This document shows, piece by piece, positions 15,753 to 24,147 of a DNA stretch of 64,000 nucleotides (the first letter of the stretch is position 1; the number at the start of each line of letters is the position of its first letter). A program made the translations under genes and the position numbers. This stretch comes from Anaerotignum lactatifermentans DSM 14214 (GTDB taxonomy: Bacteria; Bacillota; Clostridia; Lachnospirales; Anaerotignaceae). The notes beneath the pieces are model-generated. The model made no database searches. It worked only from the letters and a program-made list of their open reading frames with translations, and was not told the origin of the DNA. The stretch covers positions 115,512 to 179,511 of the forward strand of contig NZ_FRAH01000003.1 in the NCBI RefSeq assembly GCF_900142265.1. The letters run 5' to 3'.

Positions 15753-16634
15753 TTACGCCGCATCACTTTCGTTCATGCTGGTGATTTCCTGTTCATAATT
15801 GATGGCGCCCTGAGCTTCTGTGGGAATTTCAATGGACTGCACGCCATTGAGATCAGAAATATCCATGGTTACACCGTATTCCTGTACGGTAATGCCTGCG
15901 CTGTCTGCCTGCAGTTCTTTCAGTACATTGTTTGTCACTGTCTGCAATGCATTGCCCAGGTCCATATGACAGGATACTGCTTCGCCTGTATCTTCTTTGA
16001 ATACGAAGGTCACAGGAACATCTGCCACACCTTCATAATAATTTTCCGCAATGCCGCTCATCCCAGCCAGCTGCAGCAGTTTTCCGCCTTCCACAACGGC
16101 ATATACATCCGCTGCCGGCAATGTGCCCTGCAGTGTCACCTGTTTGTTTTCTCTTGCTGTTTCCTGCCAGCCAGATGTATGCTGCAGGAGTGTGATCATA
16201 TTTTCCCGCACATCATAAATCTGCACGGAATCCAATGCCGCATCTTTTTCCAAAGACATTTCTGTCCACTGGTTGTTATAATTCATAAACAGATTCACAT
16301 TGGTATCTTCCGCTTCCAGATACCGCTGTGTGGAATAACTCTGTCCGCCTGCAGCGTTCAGGGTCTCTGTGATCTGCATACAGAAAGGTTCCTTGATCTG
16401 GAAAACCGTTACTTCTGTGCTGTCATTGCTGCCCTGCATATTGGAAACCACATTGACCGCGCCTTTATAACTGCTCGCTTCTTCCAAGCTCTGGAGCGCT
16501 GCTGTTGCATATTCTGCGGGAGTCATTCCCGTCTGCGTTGTATTCTCCGCATTTTCGGGTGTTCCGCAAGCTGCCAGACAAACAACCGCAGTGGCAGCCA
16601 AACAGATTTTTGCTGCTCTGAAAAAGTTCTTCAT
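15753..16634 (-). CDS. DUF6612-like lipoprotein
   Basis: The 293-residue lipoprotein has signal KNFFRAAKICLAATAVVCLAAC with lipobox LAAC. The mature part has the pattern of the DUF6612/LolA-like family: a helix AEYATAALQSLEEASSYKG, then a long beta-sheet region with statements such as EVTVFQIKEPFCMQI, YLEAEDTNVNLFMNYNNQWT and VTLQGTLPAADVYAVVEG. Family members are surface-exposed and may bind lipid, but the role is unknown. AGGGGG precedes the ATG; it has its own promoter and terminator. Confidence 0.78.
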   Translation of the reverse strand: MKNFFRAAKICLAATAVVCLAACGTPENAENTTQTGMTPAEYATAALQSLEEASSYKGAVNVVSNMQGSNDSTEVTVFQIKEPFCMQITETLNAAGGQSYSTQRYLEAEDTNVNLFMNYNNQWTEMSLEKDAALDSVQIYDVRENMITLLQHTSGWQETARENKQVTLQGTLPAADVYAVVEGGKLLQLAGMSGIAENYYEGVADVPVTFVFKEDTGEAVSCHMDLGNALQTVTNNVLKELQADSAGITVQEYGVTMDISDLNGVQSIEIPTEAQGAINYEQEITSMNESDAA

Positions 16635-16686
16635 TTCCTAACCCCCTATCCTACGCAATTTCTGCATGGGTATCCTTTCTGTTTTT

Positions 16687-16715
16687 ATTGTAGCGAAAAA
16701 CAGTTTTCATTGCAA
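16687..16715 (-). promoter_or_regulatory. Promoter of the DUF6612-like lipoprotein
   Basis: TTGCAA (16710-16715) and TACAAT (16687-16692) on the minus strand are 17 bases apart. Confidence 0.7.
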
Positions 16716-16842
16716 GGGGAATGCCAATGTTTCAGAAAAATATAAGAATTTCGCTTCTTTCTTGTAAGATTTCCTCCACTGACCCTCTGTTCTTCCCCTG
16801 AGAACTACCCCTTTGCTCCACTTTTTCCTTTTCCAAAATTTC

Positions 16843-16885
16843 AAAAAAAGACTGCCCAATCCCCCCGGAAAGACAGTCTTTTTTT
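16843..16885 (-). terminator. Terminator of the MoxR/DUF58 operon
   Basis: AAAAAAAGACTG and CAGTCTTTTTTT pair around a 19-base loop that can itself pair (CCC with GG). It lies 9 bases after the DUF58 stop. Confidence 0.75.
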
Positions 16886-16893
16886 ATTCCGTT

Positions 16894-17754
16894 CTATCTC
16901 ATCATCTCGTATAACACCCTTAACAGGTCTTCATCCTCACAAACGTGAGCGAAAACAGCATCCCTGCGGCTGCAAAATTCCCGGAGGGCTGCCCGTTGTT
17001 TCATGAGGGCTTTTTTGTACGCAGCTGCCATGGCTTCGTTCAGCTCCAGATCTCTGGTTTCTCCCGTTTCCGCATCCACCAGACGAACAGCGCCGCCAAC
17101 TTTCGGTTCTTCCTCCTCCTTAGAAAGAACCTGTACCAGCAAAACCTCCTGTTTTTTCTGCTGGAGCAGCTTCACCGTATCTTCGATGCCATTGTCTGTC
17201 ATAAAATCGGAAATCACAACGGCAATGCCCCGCCGCAAAGGACCGCATCCCATGGCTGCGGACAAAGGCGCAGTCCCCCCGACTGCTTCCAGTTTGTCCA
17301 GAAAATCCACGGTTTCCAAGAAACGTCCCTTTTGTGCCAGATTCCGCTTCTGTGCCCGGAGAGTATCCCCAAAGGCAAACAGATGCACCTGATCGCCGCC
17401 GCAAAGACCTACATAGGCAAAAGATGCCGCCAGTTTCTTTGCCGCTAAGAATTTTCCATCCTGTTCCATGGAACGGCTGCAATCCAGAAATACATGGACA
17501 GAAGCCTGTTTTTCCTCCAAAAACAGCTTCAGATACAGTTTGCCGAAACGGGCAAAACCATTCCAGTCTACCCGCCGCAAATCGTCTCCGGCAGCATATT
17601 CCCGGTAATCAGAAAATTCCAGAGAGCTGCCCTTTGCCATGGAACGTCTGGCGCCGCTGTAACCGTCTGTGGAAAGGCGGTGTTTCAAGCGGATTGCCAT
17701 TTCTTCCAGCCGTTTCAAATATTCTTTTGTCAGTGCTTCCCTGAGTGTTTCCAT
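16894..17754 (-). CDS. DUF58 protein with von Willebrand-type metal site
   Basis: The 286 residues start with a charged helix and the DUF58 signature SSLEFSDYREYAAGDDLRRVDWNGFAR region (about 40-65). A VWA-like domain follows, with MIDAS motif FLDCSRSM near residue 92 and the T motif GGTAPLSAAM. DUF58 proteins work with MoxR AAA+ ATPases to assemble or activate metal-containing or periplasmic complexes. The start lies one base after the moxR stop, so the pair is coupled. No signal peptide is present, so it acts at the cytoplasmic side. Confidence 0.9.
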   Translation of the reverse strand: METLREALTKEYLKRLEEMAIRLKHRLSTDGYSGARRSMAKGSSLEFSDYREYAAGDDLRRVDWNGFARFGKLYLKLFLEEKQASVHVFLDCSRSMEQDGKFLAAKKLAASFAYVGLCGGDQVHLFAFGDTLRAQKRNLAQKGRFLETVDFLDKLEAVGGTAPLSAAMGCGPLRRGIAVVISDFMTDNGIEDTVKLLQQKKQEVLLVQVLSKEEEEPKVGGAVRLVDAETGETRDLELNEAMAAAYKKALMKQRAALREFCSRRDAVFAHVCEDEDLLRVLYEMMR

Positions 17755-17755
17755 T

Positions 17756-18718
17756 TCAATACAACGCCTCTATAATTTCGTCGGGAGTTTTTCCCTCTGC
17801 CATGCCTTCAAAGTTCAGGAAAATACGATGTCTGAGGGCAGGTTTTGCCGCCTGCTTGATGTCCTCATAAGCCACATGATAGCGTCCTGCCAGCAGGGCA
17901 AAAATTCTTGCCGCCTGCAAAACTGCCTGGGCACCACGAGGGCTTGCCCCATAACGCACATACTGCCGCACCACTTCCGGCGCTTCGGGATTTTCTGGAT
18001 GGGTTTTCAAAATCAAATCCATCAGATATTCCGCCACAGGTTCTGCCACGGGCACCTGCTGAGCAATTTCCCGCATCTGAAGGAGTCTTTTGCCGTCCAT
18101 AACCTTGGATGCCCGATGAACTTTGCCGTCGGTAGTGGAAAGGACAATCTTCATCAATTCCTCTTTATTTGGGAAAGCTACATCCAGCTTGAACAGGAAA
18201 CGGTCCATCTGGGCTTCCGGCAGCGGATATGTGCCTTCTGTTTCCAGTGGGTTCTGGGTTGCCAGCACAAAAAACGGTTCTTCCAGACGGTATGTCTGAC
18301 TGCCGCCAGTGACCGTATGTTCCTGCATGGCTTCCAGCAGCGCTGACTGGGTCTTTGGTGTGGCGCGGTTGATTTCGTCTGCCAGCACCAGATTGGCAAA
18401 GATAGGACCTTTGCGGAATACAAAGGACATATTGCCGTTTTCTTCCCGGTTCATGACCGTTGTGCCTGTTACATCGGCAGGCATCAAGTCCGGCGTGAAC
18501 TGGATTCTGGAAAAATGCAGGTCAACAGCGTCCCCCACGGCTTTGACCAGCTGTGTTTTCCCCAGACCCGGCATGCCTTCCAGCAGCACGTTGCCCCCCG
18601 CAACCATTGCTGTCAGCACATTCCTGACCAGTTCTTTCTGTCCGATGATCACGCTGCCAATCTCTTCTTCCACCCGAAAAAAATCTGACGCAAATTGCTG
18701 AATCTTTTCTTCTTCCAT
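17756..18718 (-). CDS. MoxR-family AAA+ ATPase
   Basis: Chaperone-type ATPase of 320 residues with Walker A GMPGLGKTQLVKA near residue 47, Walker B NLVLADEINRATPKTQSALLEAM, the family segment GTYPLPEAQMDRFLFKLDV, and a C-terminal lid domain ending in a helix with RHRIFLNF. It is paired with the DUF58 gene, the usual MoxR-DUF58 arrangement; the client is not encoded next to it. AAAGGCGG precedes the ATG. Confidence 0.93.
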   Translation of the reverse strand: MEEEKIQQFASDFFRVEEEIGSVIIGQKELVRNVLTAMVAGGNVLLEGMPGLGKTQLVKAVGDAVDLHFSRIQFTPDLMPADVTGTTVMNREENGNMSFVFRKGPIFANLVLADEINRATPKTQSALLEAMQEHTVTGGSQTYRLEEPFFVLATQNPLETEGTYPLPEAQMDRFLFKLDVAFPNKEELMKIVLSTTDGKVHRASKVMDGKRLLQMREIAQQVPVAEPVAEYLMDLILKTHPENPEAPEVVRQYVRYGASPRGAQAVLQAARIFALLAGRYHVAYEDIKQAAKPALRHRIFLNFEGMAEGKTPDEIIEALY

Positions 18719-18750
18719 GGTTTTTCCGCCTTTCTGACCGATTTTTCTTT

Positions 18751-18779
18751 ATTATAAACAGCAAAAAAATCCCCGTCAA
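18751..18779 (-). promoter_or_regulatory. Promoter of the MoxR/DUF58 operon
   Basis: TTGACG (18774-18779) and TATAAT (18751-18756) on the minus strand with a 17-base spacer. Confidence 0.8.
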
Positions 18780-18841
18780 CGCGCTGGGAAAAACGTAATC
18801 TTTTCGGCGGAAAAAATTATGTTTTTCTTAAACTTCTGCCC

Positions 18842-18870
18842 TTGTTCCCGCTTTGGTTTCCATATATAAT
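18842..18870 (+). promoter_or_regulatory. Promoter and long leader of the AI-2E-type permease gene
   Basis: TTGTTC (18842-18847) and TATAAT (18865-18870) are 17 bases apart, 166 bases before the start codon. The 318-base gap 18719-19036 holds this promoter, the divergent moxR promoter and a leader with weak complementarity (GTGG...CCAC around 18880-18930). No known riboswitch is recognised in it. Confidence 0.7.
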
Positions 18871-19036
18871 CGTTAGCATGTGGAAAAAAGATGGAGAAAA
18901 TCCCATTTTTCTCTCACATTCCCCCACCATCGCAGACGCTTCCGAAAATTTTTACAAAAACCATATGGCACATTCCATAAAATCATAGTATAGTAGGATA
19001 GAATGGAATCACGAAATATAAAGGAGCGCAACGACA

Positions 19037-20299
19037 TTGAAAAAATGGGATTGGAAAAAAACAGATCAACCTTATTTTAAAATTGCTGTATATGTGTTCG
19101 CGGTACTGGCAGCCACAGTGCTTTTTGAAAAAGTTGCAGGCAACCTGCCCAGCATCAGCAATACCATACATACATTTCTTACAGTGACACAGGGTCTGTG
19201 TCTGCCGTTTCTCATGGGCTTTATGATTGCCTATGTCATGAATCCCTTCATCAATTTCTTTGAACGGCATACCATGAAGAATAACTCTTTTTTCCAGCGG
19301 CATCCGCGGGTGACCCGTGCGGTTGCCATTACGCTGATCTACACACTGGTCATTGGCGGCATCATCTGGATCGCCATTTATCTGGTGCCGGAGATCAAAA
19401 CATCTGTCGTCAGCTTCGCAAAACAGCTTCCTGTTTATACGGCAACACTGAACCAGAAGATCGAAGATTTGTTCATGCAGGTGGATTTCATCGACGGGGA
19501 AGATGTAAACAACATCATCAACCGACTGCTGACACCGGTTCTGGGCGTTTCCGAAAATCTGCAGGCAGGCAGCGGCGAATTGGCATTCCTTCAGGATTCC
19601 GACGGAATTTCCAAAATGCTGACCACATTCATCGGCAATGTCTTTACCATGGGACGTTTCGTATTCAATCTGATCATGGCCATCTTCATTGCCTTTTACA
19701 TGCTCTTTGACAAAGAAAACTTTCTGCGCCAGCTGCGGAAAGTCATCTACGCTCTGACTTCCGAAAAAACAGCAAATCGTATTTTCTATAACGGCAGCCG
19801 TATCCACAATATCTTCCAGAGCTTCATCGTTGGCAAAGCCCTGGACTCCCTGATCATCGGCATTCTGGCGTTCATTGGTCTGACCCTCATCAAAGCTCCT
19901 CTGGTTTTGGTGCTGAGTCTGATCATCGGCGTGACCAACATGATCCCTTATTTCGGACCATTTCTGGGGGGCATTCCCGCAGTCATCATCACACTGCTCA
20001 TCAGCCCCATCCATGGGGTATGGGTCGGTCTGTTCATTCTTGCTTTGCAGCAGTTTGACGGCAACTTCCTGGGACCCAAGATTCTGGGGAACTCTCTGGA
20101 CATCAGCCCCCTGTGGATCATCCTTGCCGTTGTGGTAGGCGGTGCTGTCATGGGACCTTTAGGCATGTTTATCGGGGTACCCATTTTTGCTACTATCAAA
20201 ATGTTCTGTACGGATTATATCAACCGCAAATATGACAAAAAATATAAGACTGCGGCAGCCATCGGTACATCTGATGCAGAGCAGGAATCGGAAAGCTGA
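19037..20299 (+). CDS. AI-2E family (PerM/YtvI-type) membrane permease
   Basis: The 420-residue membrane protein has about eight helices. N-terminal pair at about 10-60 (with FLMGFMIAYVMNPFINFFE), a soluble region 130-200, then the conserved C-terminal block with LIIGVTNMIPYFGPFLGGIPA and LGNSLDISPLWIILAVVVGG, diagnostic for the family (formerly UPF0118). Members export AI-2 or act in ion or osmotic homeostasis; the substrate here is unknown. The start is TTG at 19037, with AAGGAG ten bases before it; the nearby ATG is out of frame. Confidence 0.92.
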   Translation: MKKWDWKKTDQPYFKIAVYVFAVLAATVLFEKVAGNLPSISNTIHTFLTVTQGLCLPFLMGFMIAYVMNPFINFFERHTMKNNSFFQRHPRVTRAVAITLIYTLVIGGIIWIAIYLVPEIKTSVVSFAKQLPVYTATLNQKIEDLFMQVDFIDGEDVNNIINRLLTPVLGVSENLQAGSGELAFLQDSDGISKMLTTFIGNVFTMGRFVFNLIMAIFIAFYMLFDKENFLRQLRKVIYALTSEKTANRIFYNGSRIHNIFQSFIVGKALDSLIIGILAFIGLTLIKAPLVLVLSLIIGVTNMIPYFGPFLGGIPAVIITLLISPIHGVWVGLFILALQQFDGNFLGPKILGNSLDISPLWIILAVVVGGAVMGPLGMFIGVPIFATIKMFCTDYINRKYDKKYKTAAAIGTSDAEQESES

Positions 20300-20328
20300 G
20301 CTTTGCAGACAACACAAATGGAACATGG

Positions 20329-20385
20329 AACTTTCGGGCGGGGAAAGGGCCTTCTTTTCCCTGCGCCGGAAGTTTTTTATTTAAG
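20329..20385 (+). terminator. Terminator after the AI-2E-type gene
   Basis: AACTTTCGG pairs with CCGGAAGTT, with an inner GGGGAAA/TTTCCC stem, followed by TTTTTTATTT. It lies directly before the ribosome binding site of the next gene, so it may reduce but not fully stop read-through. Confidence 0.75.
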
Positions 20386-20395
20386 GAGGAATTTT

Positions 20396-21280
20396 ATGGC
20401 ACGACGCACAAACCAATACTTTTTGTTCGTATTTCTCTTCTTCATGCTTGGCTCTACCATACTGGGGCTTTTGCTGATAAACTTTCTGGCTCTGCCTTCA
20501 GACTTGGCAAACATCATCCTACAGTTTTTGGTATTCATTCCCATGCTGGTCATCTATGTAAAGACAGAGAAGGTTTCGGTGAAGGAATGTTTTTCCCTCA
20601 GACCGCTGAACTGGAAAAATGCACTGCTCTGCCTTGGCATCGCTTATTGCGCACTGCCTTTCATTTCCATGATTGTGGTGCTCACATCTCCCCTCCAACC
20701 TAATCTGGTAGAGCAAGCCATGGGAGAACTCAACGACAGTTCACTCTTTTCTATGCTGTTCGTCATTGCCGTACAGCCCGCTGTTTTTGAAGAATTGCTC
20801 TTCCGCGGCGCTGCCCTTCACGGCTATCGAAGCTTAGGAGCGAAAAAAGCGCTGCTGATGAGTGCACTGATGTTTGCTATGCTGCACATGAATCTCCAGC
20901 AGGCATTATACGCCTTTCTGCTGGGTGCCATCTTCGCGTTTATGGTACAGCGTACCGGCTCCATCTTTGCCTCTATGCTGCCCCATTTTCTCATCAACGC
21001 ATTAAACTGTGTTGCTGCCACCGCCCAGACACCCCAGCAAGGTGTTGTGGAGGAACTTTCTTTCACCCAGGAATTGTTGAGCACAGGTCTGCAATGTTTG
21101 ATCTTCCTGCCTTTCCTGGCACTGCTCATGTATCTGTTCCTGCGGCGCAACCCTGCACCGACGCCTGCTTTACCAGCAGATACAGATGCGCCCAAAGAAA
21201 AGATATTCACAGCTTCCTTCTGGATCATTGTGGCAATCTTCATTTTCTTCGGTGTTCTGCCAAATCTTTATTGGAACTAA
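20396..21280 (+). CDS. CPBP family intramembrane protease (Abi/CAAX type)
   Basis: The 294-residue protein has about eight hydrophobic helices and the three motifs of glutamic-type CAAX proteases and bacteriocin-processing enzymes: FEELLFRGAALHGY (EExxxR) near residue 130, the histidine in MLHMNLQQALYAF, and PHFLINALN. The strict ribosome binding site AAGGAGG lies five bases before the ATG. It ends at a bidirectional terminator that is split by repeat A3. Substrate is unknown. Confidence 0.9.
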   Translation: MARRTNQYFLFVFLFFMLGSTILGLLLINFLALPSDLANIILQFLVFIPMLVIYVKTEKVSVKECFSLRPLNWKNALLCLGIAYCALPFISMIVVLTSPLQPNLVEQAMGELNDSSLFSMLFVIAVQPAVFEELLFRGAALHGYRSLGAKKALLMSALMFAMLHMNLQQALYAFLLGAIFAFMVQRTGSIFASMLPHFLINALNCVAATAQTPQQGVVEELSFTQELLSTGLQCLIFLPFLALLMYLFLRRNPAPTPALPADTDAPKEKIFTASFWIIVAIFIFFGVLPNLYWN

Positions 21281-21491
21281 AAAAAGAGAGAATGCTTTAG
21301 TGGCATCTTCATAAGAAAACAAAGCAAGCTGAAATCCTTATGATATAGAGGATTCCAGCTTGCTTATTTTTTATGATTTTATTTGATATGTTTTCTTCTG
21401 AAGATAGCCGTCGCAATTTCCCTTAAGAAATCGAGGAAAAGGAAAACCAATGTTTTCTTAAGAGGAATTTGCTTTAACATTCTTTCTTTTT
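21281..21491. repeat. Family A repeat A3 inside a split bidirectional terminator
   Basis: The gene-specific arms AAAAAGAGAGAATG (21281-21294) and CATTCTTTCTTTTT (21478-21491) pair with one mismatch and serve the convergent genes on both sides. Between them lies a full-length family A element: outer arms CATCTTCATAAGAAAAC / TTTTCTTCTGAAGAT, inner hairpin GCAAGCTGAAATCC / GGATTCCAGCTTGC, and second hairpin TTTCCCTTAAGAAA / TGTTTTCTTAAGAGGAA. Confidence 0.82.
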
Positions 21492-23090
21492 TTATGCCGC
21501 TGCCAAATCTTTATCCCGTACGCCTTCACCCCGACGGAATACGGAACAGAGCAACCCTATAAGCAAAGCGTTAATACACAGCACTGTATTGCCATAGCTC
21601 ACCAAAGGCAGAGCATAAGGTGCCACCAACATAAATCCCAGATTATAAGCCGTAAAGAATACGGTCTGCATAAGCAGCACCAACCAGATGGAAAGGGCTG
21701 TCATTTGCCCAAAAGCACTGCGCTGCTTCCGAATCTGCTGAAAAGACAGCAGGAAAAACAGTGCAAATACCGCCAATACCAGTGCCACCGCCAGTTTTCC
21801 ATAGGCAAAACCCAGTCTGGACAGCAAAATGTCATTGCTGAACAAATCCTGTCTTTGAGAAAGCACAAGCCGTACGCTCATTGCCATTTCGTTCTGAGGA
21901 AGGGTTCCTCTGCCCAGCCAACGACAGTTTTCCCAGATATTTTCCACCAGATATCTAAAATAACCGCCTTCAAACTCCCCGCCTGCCATCCGCGCAACAG
22001 CAAAACTCAGACGAAATCGCATGGCAGGTATTCCAAACATTGCCAGTGTTCCTACTCCAATGCCAGCCCCCGTTGTCAAAGCCAGTAATCGTTTTCCCTT
22101 CTGTTTTCCCATGGAAAACCAATCTGCACCCACTGCCACAACAAATGCACCATAGGCAGAGATAGAAAAAATCAACACCATAGAAATTTTTCCGAAAGAA
22201 AACAGCAGCGCTGCCAATACTGCCATTGCCAGCCAGCAAAGCCAGTATCCTCTTTCTTTTCTCCCTCTCATGAAAAACAGTACAGAAAGAAAAGGCAAAG
22301 GCGCCAGCAAAGCAATCCCGGTCAAGGCATAAGCGTAATCAAAAAAGAAAAATACGCTCTCTCCGCCGCTTTTCTCTACAAAAGGAACCAACAAAATCAG
22401 CATTGCCAGAAATAACAGAATCACCCATTTTGCTTTTCTTGCCAGCAGGGTAAAATCCAGAAAATAGGCTGCTCCAAACAACGCCGCAGCCAAAAGCACC
22501 GGCACTGCCATATCCACACCAAAAGATACCTCATCAATGGTCAATCGGCAGAACAGTCCCATGGATAACAACACAGCAGCCACCAATACCATCTGCCATT
22601 GGGGCTTTGGACGATGGGTTCTGTCCAGCGCCATACCTACCGCAATGCCGTCACCCATTTCCTCCACAGTGCGTTTTTCCGCTGCTTCCTCCGACAATCC
22701 TTCCGCCAGAAAGGCTTCCTTCTGCAAAAGCAAATGGTCTGTGAGTTCCTCTGCCACTGCTTTTCTGGTCTGTTTCCAGCGAATCTGGTCACAGACCGTA
22801 TCTACATAGTTCTGCATTTCAGAAGAAGAAAGCAGTTGTGTTTCTTCCGCCTTTTCTTCGCTCTCCATTTTTTCCAGAATCAAAGAAATTTCTGTTTCCT
22901 CTGCCTCTTTTTGTTCTGCCACTGTCATGCCAGCTGCCTTCCATGCTTTCCGGCATTCTGCCAGATAGCTACTAAATCTGTCTGCCATTTCCTCCCGCAT
23001 AAGATCTTTTTCCGACAGTGTCTCCGCAGACAGCCATGCTTTCCATCTGCTCCATATCTTTTTAAATCCCTGCACAACAAGCACCCCCAT
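21492..23090 (-). CDS. Permease-prefix domain fused to an FtsW/RodA/SpoVE-like membrane domain
   Basis: In the 532 residues, the first 165 are soluble and helical and include a permease-prefix-type unit (AVAEELTDHLLLQKEAFLAE, then AAEKRTVEEMGDGIAVG). The rest has about ten membrane helices and ends with VAPYALPLVSYGNTVLCINA, which resembles the conserved C-terminal signature of SEDS proteins FtsW, RodA and SpoVE. The central part is divergent, so glycosyltransferase activity is uncertain. Its start overlaps the PadR gene by 29 bases, so the two are coupled; prefix-domain proteins are typically paired with PadR regulators. Confidence 0.82.
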   Translation of the reverse strand: MGVLVVQGFKKIWSRWKAWLSAETLSEKDLMREEMADRFSSYLAECRKAWKAAGMTVAEQKEAEETEISLILEKMESEEKAEETQLLSSSEMQNYVDTVCDQIRWKQTRKAVAEELTDHLLLQKEAFLAEGLSEEAAEKRTVEEMGDGIAVGMALDRTHRPKPQWQMVLVAAVLLSMGLFCRLTIDEVSFGVDMAVPVLLAAALFGAAYFLDFTLLARKAKWVILLFLAMLILLVPFVEKSGGESVFFFFDYAYALTGIALLAPLPFLSVLFFMRGRKERGYWLCWLAMAVLAALLFSFGKISMVLIFSISAYGAFVVAVGADWFSMGKQKGKRLLALTTGAGIGVGTLAMFGIPAMRFRLSFAVARMAGGEFEGGYFRYLVENIWENCRWLGRGTLPQNEMAMSVRLVLSQRQDLFSNDILLSRLGFAYGKLAVALVLAVFALFFLLSFQQIRKQRSAFGQMTALSIWLVLLMQTVFFTAYNLGFMLVAPYALPLVSYGNTVLCINALLIGLLCSVFRRGEGVRDKDLAAA

Positions 23091-23400
23091 TCAATACCTT
23101 GTGCACTGCCGCCGCATAGGCGTTCCACCGTTCCGTCTGTTTTGCCAGTTCCCCCTTGCCTGCTTCTGTCAGACGATAATACTTTCTGGTGCGCCCTTCT
23201 GCCGCTTTCTCATAGGATGTGACAAAACCTTCTTTTTCCAGCCCATGGAGTATGGGATAAAGGGTTCCTGCCTTCAATCGGAAGGTGTCGTCAGAGCGAG
23301 CCGCCAGCGTTTCAATCATTTCGTAGCCATACATGTCCTTTTCTTCCAGCAATTTCAAAATCAAGACAGATGTATTGCCTACGCCTTTTTCCTGTGCCAT
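23062..23400 (-). CDS. PadR family transcriptional regulator
   Basis: The 112 residues are a winged helix: VLILKLLEEKDMYGYEMIETLAARSD, then LKAGTLYPILHGLEKEGFVTSYE and RTRKYYRLTEAGKGELAK, all signature PadR features. A short C-terminal helix is for dimerisation. It is the first gene of an operon with the FtsW-like fusion. A perfect 12-bp inverted repeat covers its promoter, indicating autoregulation. Confidence 0.95.
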   Translation of the reverse strand: MAQEKGVGNTSVLILKLLEEKDMYGYEMIETLAARSDDTFRLKAGTLYPILHGLEKEGFVTSYEKAAEGRTRKYYRLTEAGKGELAKQTERWNAYAAAVHKVLNGGACCAGI

Positions 23401-23411
23401 CTTTTCACCTC

Positions 23412-23454
23412 CATATATAGATTATCTATATAATATATCGACAATCTATATATG
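23412..23454. promoter_or_regulatory. Probable PadR operator
   Basis: CATATATAGATT (23412-23423) and AATCTATATATG (23443-23454) are perfect inverse complements separated by 19 bases. They lie over the padR promoter, one arm covering the -35 to spacer region and the other just downstream of the -10 box. Confidence 0.75.
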
Positions 23455-23458
23455 TCAA
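23430..23458 (-). promoter_or_regulatory. Promoter of the padR operon
   Basis: A consensus TTGACA (23453-23458) and TATTAT (23430-23435) on the minus strand, 17-base spacer. Confidence 0.85.
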
Positions 23459-23468
23459 TATACGGAAA

Positions 23469-23498
23469 TTGAAAAAGCATCAAAAGATATGGTATAAT
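23469..23498 (+). promoter_or_regulatory. Promoter of the TIGR04076 gene
   Basis: TTGAAA (23469-23474) and TATAAT (23493-23498), 18-base spacer, divergent from padR. Confidence 0.8.
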
Positions 23499-23535
23499 CA
23501 GAAAAACATCTGCAAACCTCAAAAGGAGGGATTTT

Positions 23536-23889
23536 ATGAATCAAGTCAAAATCACTGTTCTGAAAACCACGTTGGATCAAGAGCTTGCTGCTCAATACGG
23601 CGCATCGGGACTTACCGCCTGTCCCATGATGGAGGCAGGACAGGTTTTCTACGCTGATTATGCCAAACCCGAAGGCTTTTGTGACGAAGCATGGAAAGCC
23701 ATTTACCAATATGTTTTCGCTCTTGCCCATGGTGCTGGAAAAGATGTATTCTATTTCGGCGACTGGATTCGTCAGCCCGGCGTTGCCATCTGTTCCTGCA
23801 ACGATGGTCTGCGTCCTGTAATTTTCAAACTGGAGGCTACAGACCTGCCTGCCAAACTCTCTTATGATCCCATACCCCGAAAAGCCTAA
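23536..23889 (+). CDS. TIGR04076 family protein
   Basis: The 117-residue soluble protein matches the TIGR04076 pattern: KITVLKTTLDQELAAQYG, the conserved TACPMMEAGQVF cysteine region, CDEAWKAIYQYVFALAHG, and the C-terminal ICSCNDGLRPVIFKLE. The conserved cysteines suggest metal or cofactor binding, which is inference; the family has no established function. AAAGGAGGG precedes the ATG. A small gene follows 18 bases later, so the two form a small operon. Confidence 0.88.
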   Translation: MNQVKITVLKTTLDQELAAQYGASGLTACPMMEAGQVFYADYAKPEGFCDEAWKAIYQYVFALAHGAGKDVFYFGDWIRQPGVAICSCNDGLRPVIFKLEATDLPAKLSYDPIPRKA

Positions 23890-23907
23890 AGCAAAAGGAG
23901 GAACACT

Positions 23908-24144
23908 ATGGTTCGAATGACAAAATGCATCACCGTATCCACCGCGGCGGAAAAAGAACGTATCCTCAATCTTCTGGTAGAAAACAATATCCCTTACCGC
24001 GTCAAAATGGACAACGTCAACCAAAGCATGACCTTCAGCGGCTTTGGCGGCGTCAATTCCGTAAAAATCTCTTATACCTTTTATGTGAAAAAAGATCAGG
24101 TGGATGAAGCCCTTTTTCTGATCCGAGGGGGCACACTTTCCTAA
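23908..24144 (+). CDS. Small protein, possibly DUF2007-like
   Basis: The 78 residues fit a beta-alpha-beta fold: CITVSTAAEKERILNLLVEN, NIPYRVKMDN, then two strands and QVDEALFLIRGG. The pattern (a helix after the first strand, then a strand with NNIPYRV) is like small signal-transducing or ligand-binding proteins of the DUF2007 type, but similarity is not decisive. AAAGGAGG precedes the ATG. It ends in a split terminator shared with trmB. Confidence 0.65.
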   Translation: MVRMTKCITVSTAAEKERILNLLVENNIPYRVKMDNVNQSMTFSGFGGVNSVKISYTFYVKKDQVDEALFLIRGGTLS

Positions 24145-24147
24145 TAG

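Noticed and set aside
18871..19036. Riboswitch in the leader of the AI-2E-type gene
   Set aside because: The leader is long enough, but no known conserved core and no terminator-antiterminator pair was found.
18983..20014. A 343-codon open frame on the minus strand
   Set aside because: It is antisense to the AI-2E-type permease, with His- and Gln-rich nonsense composition and no start signals.
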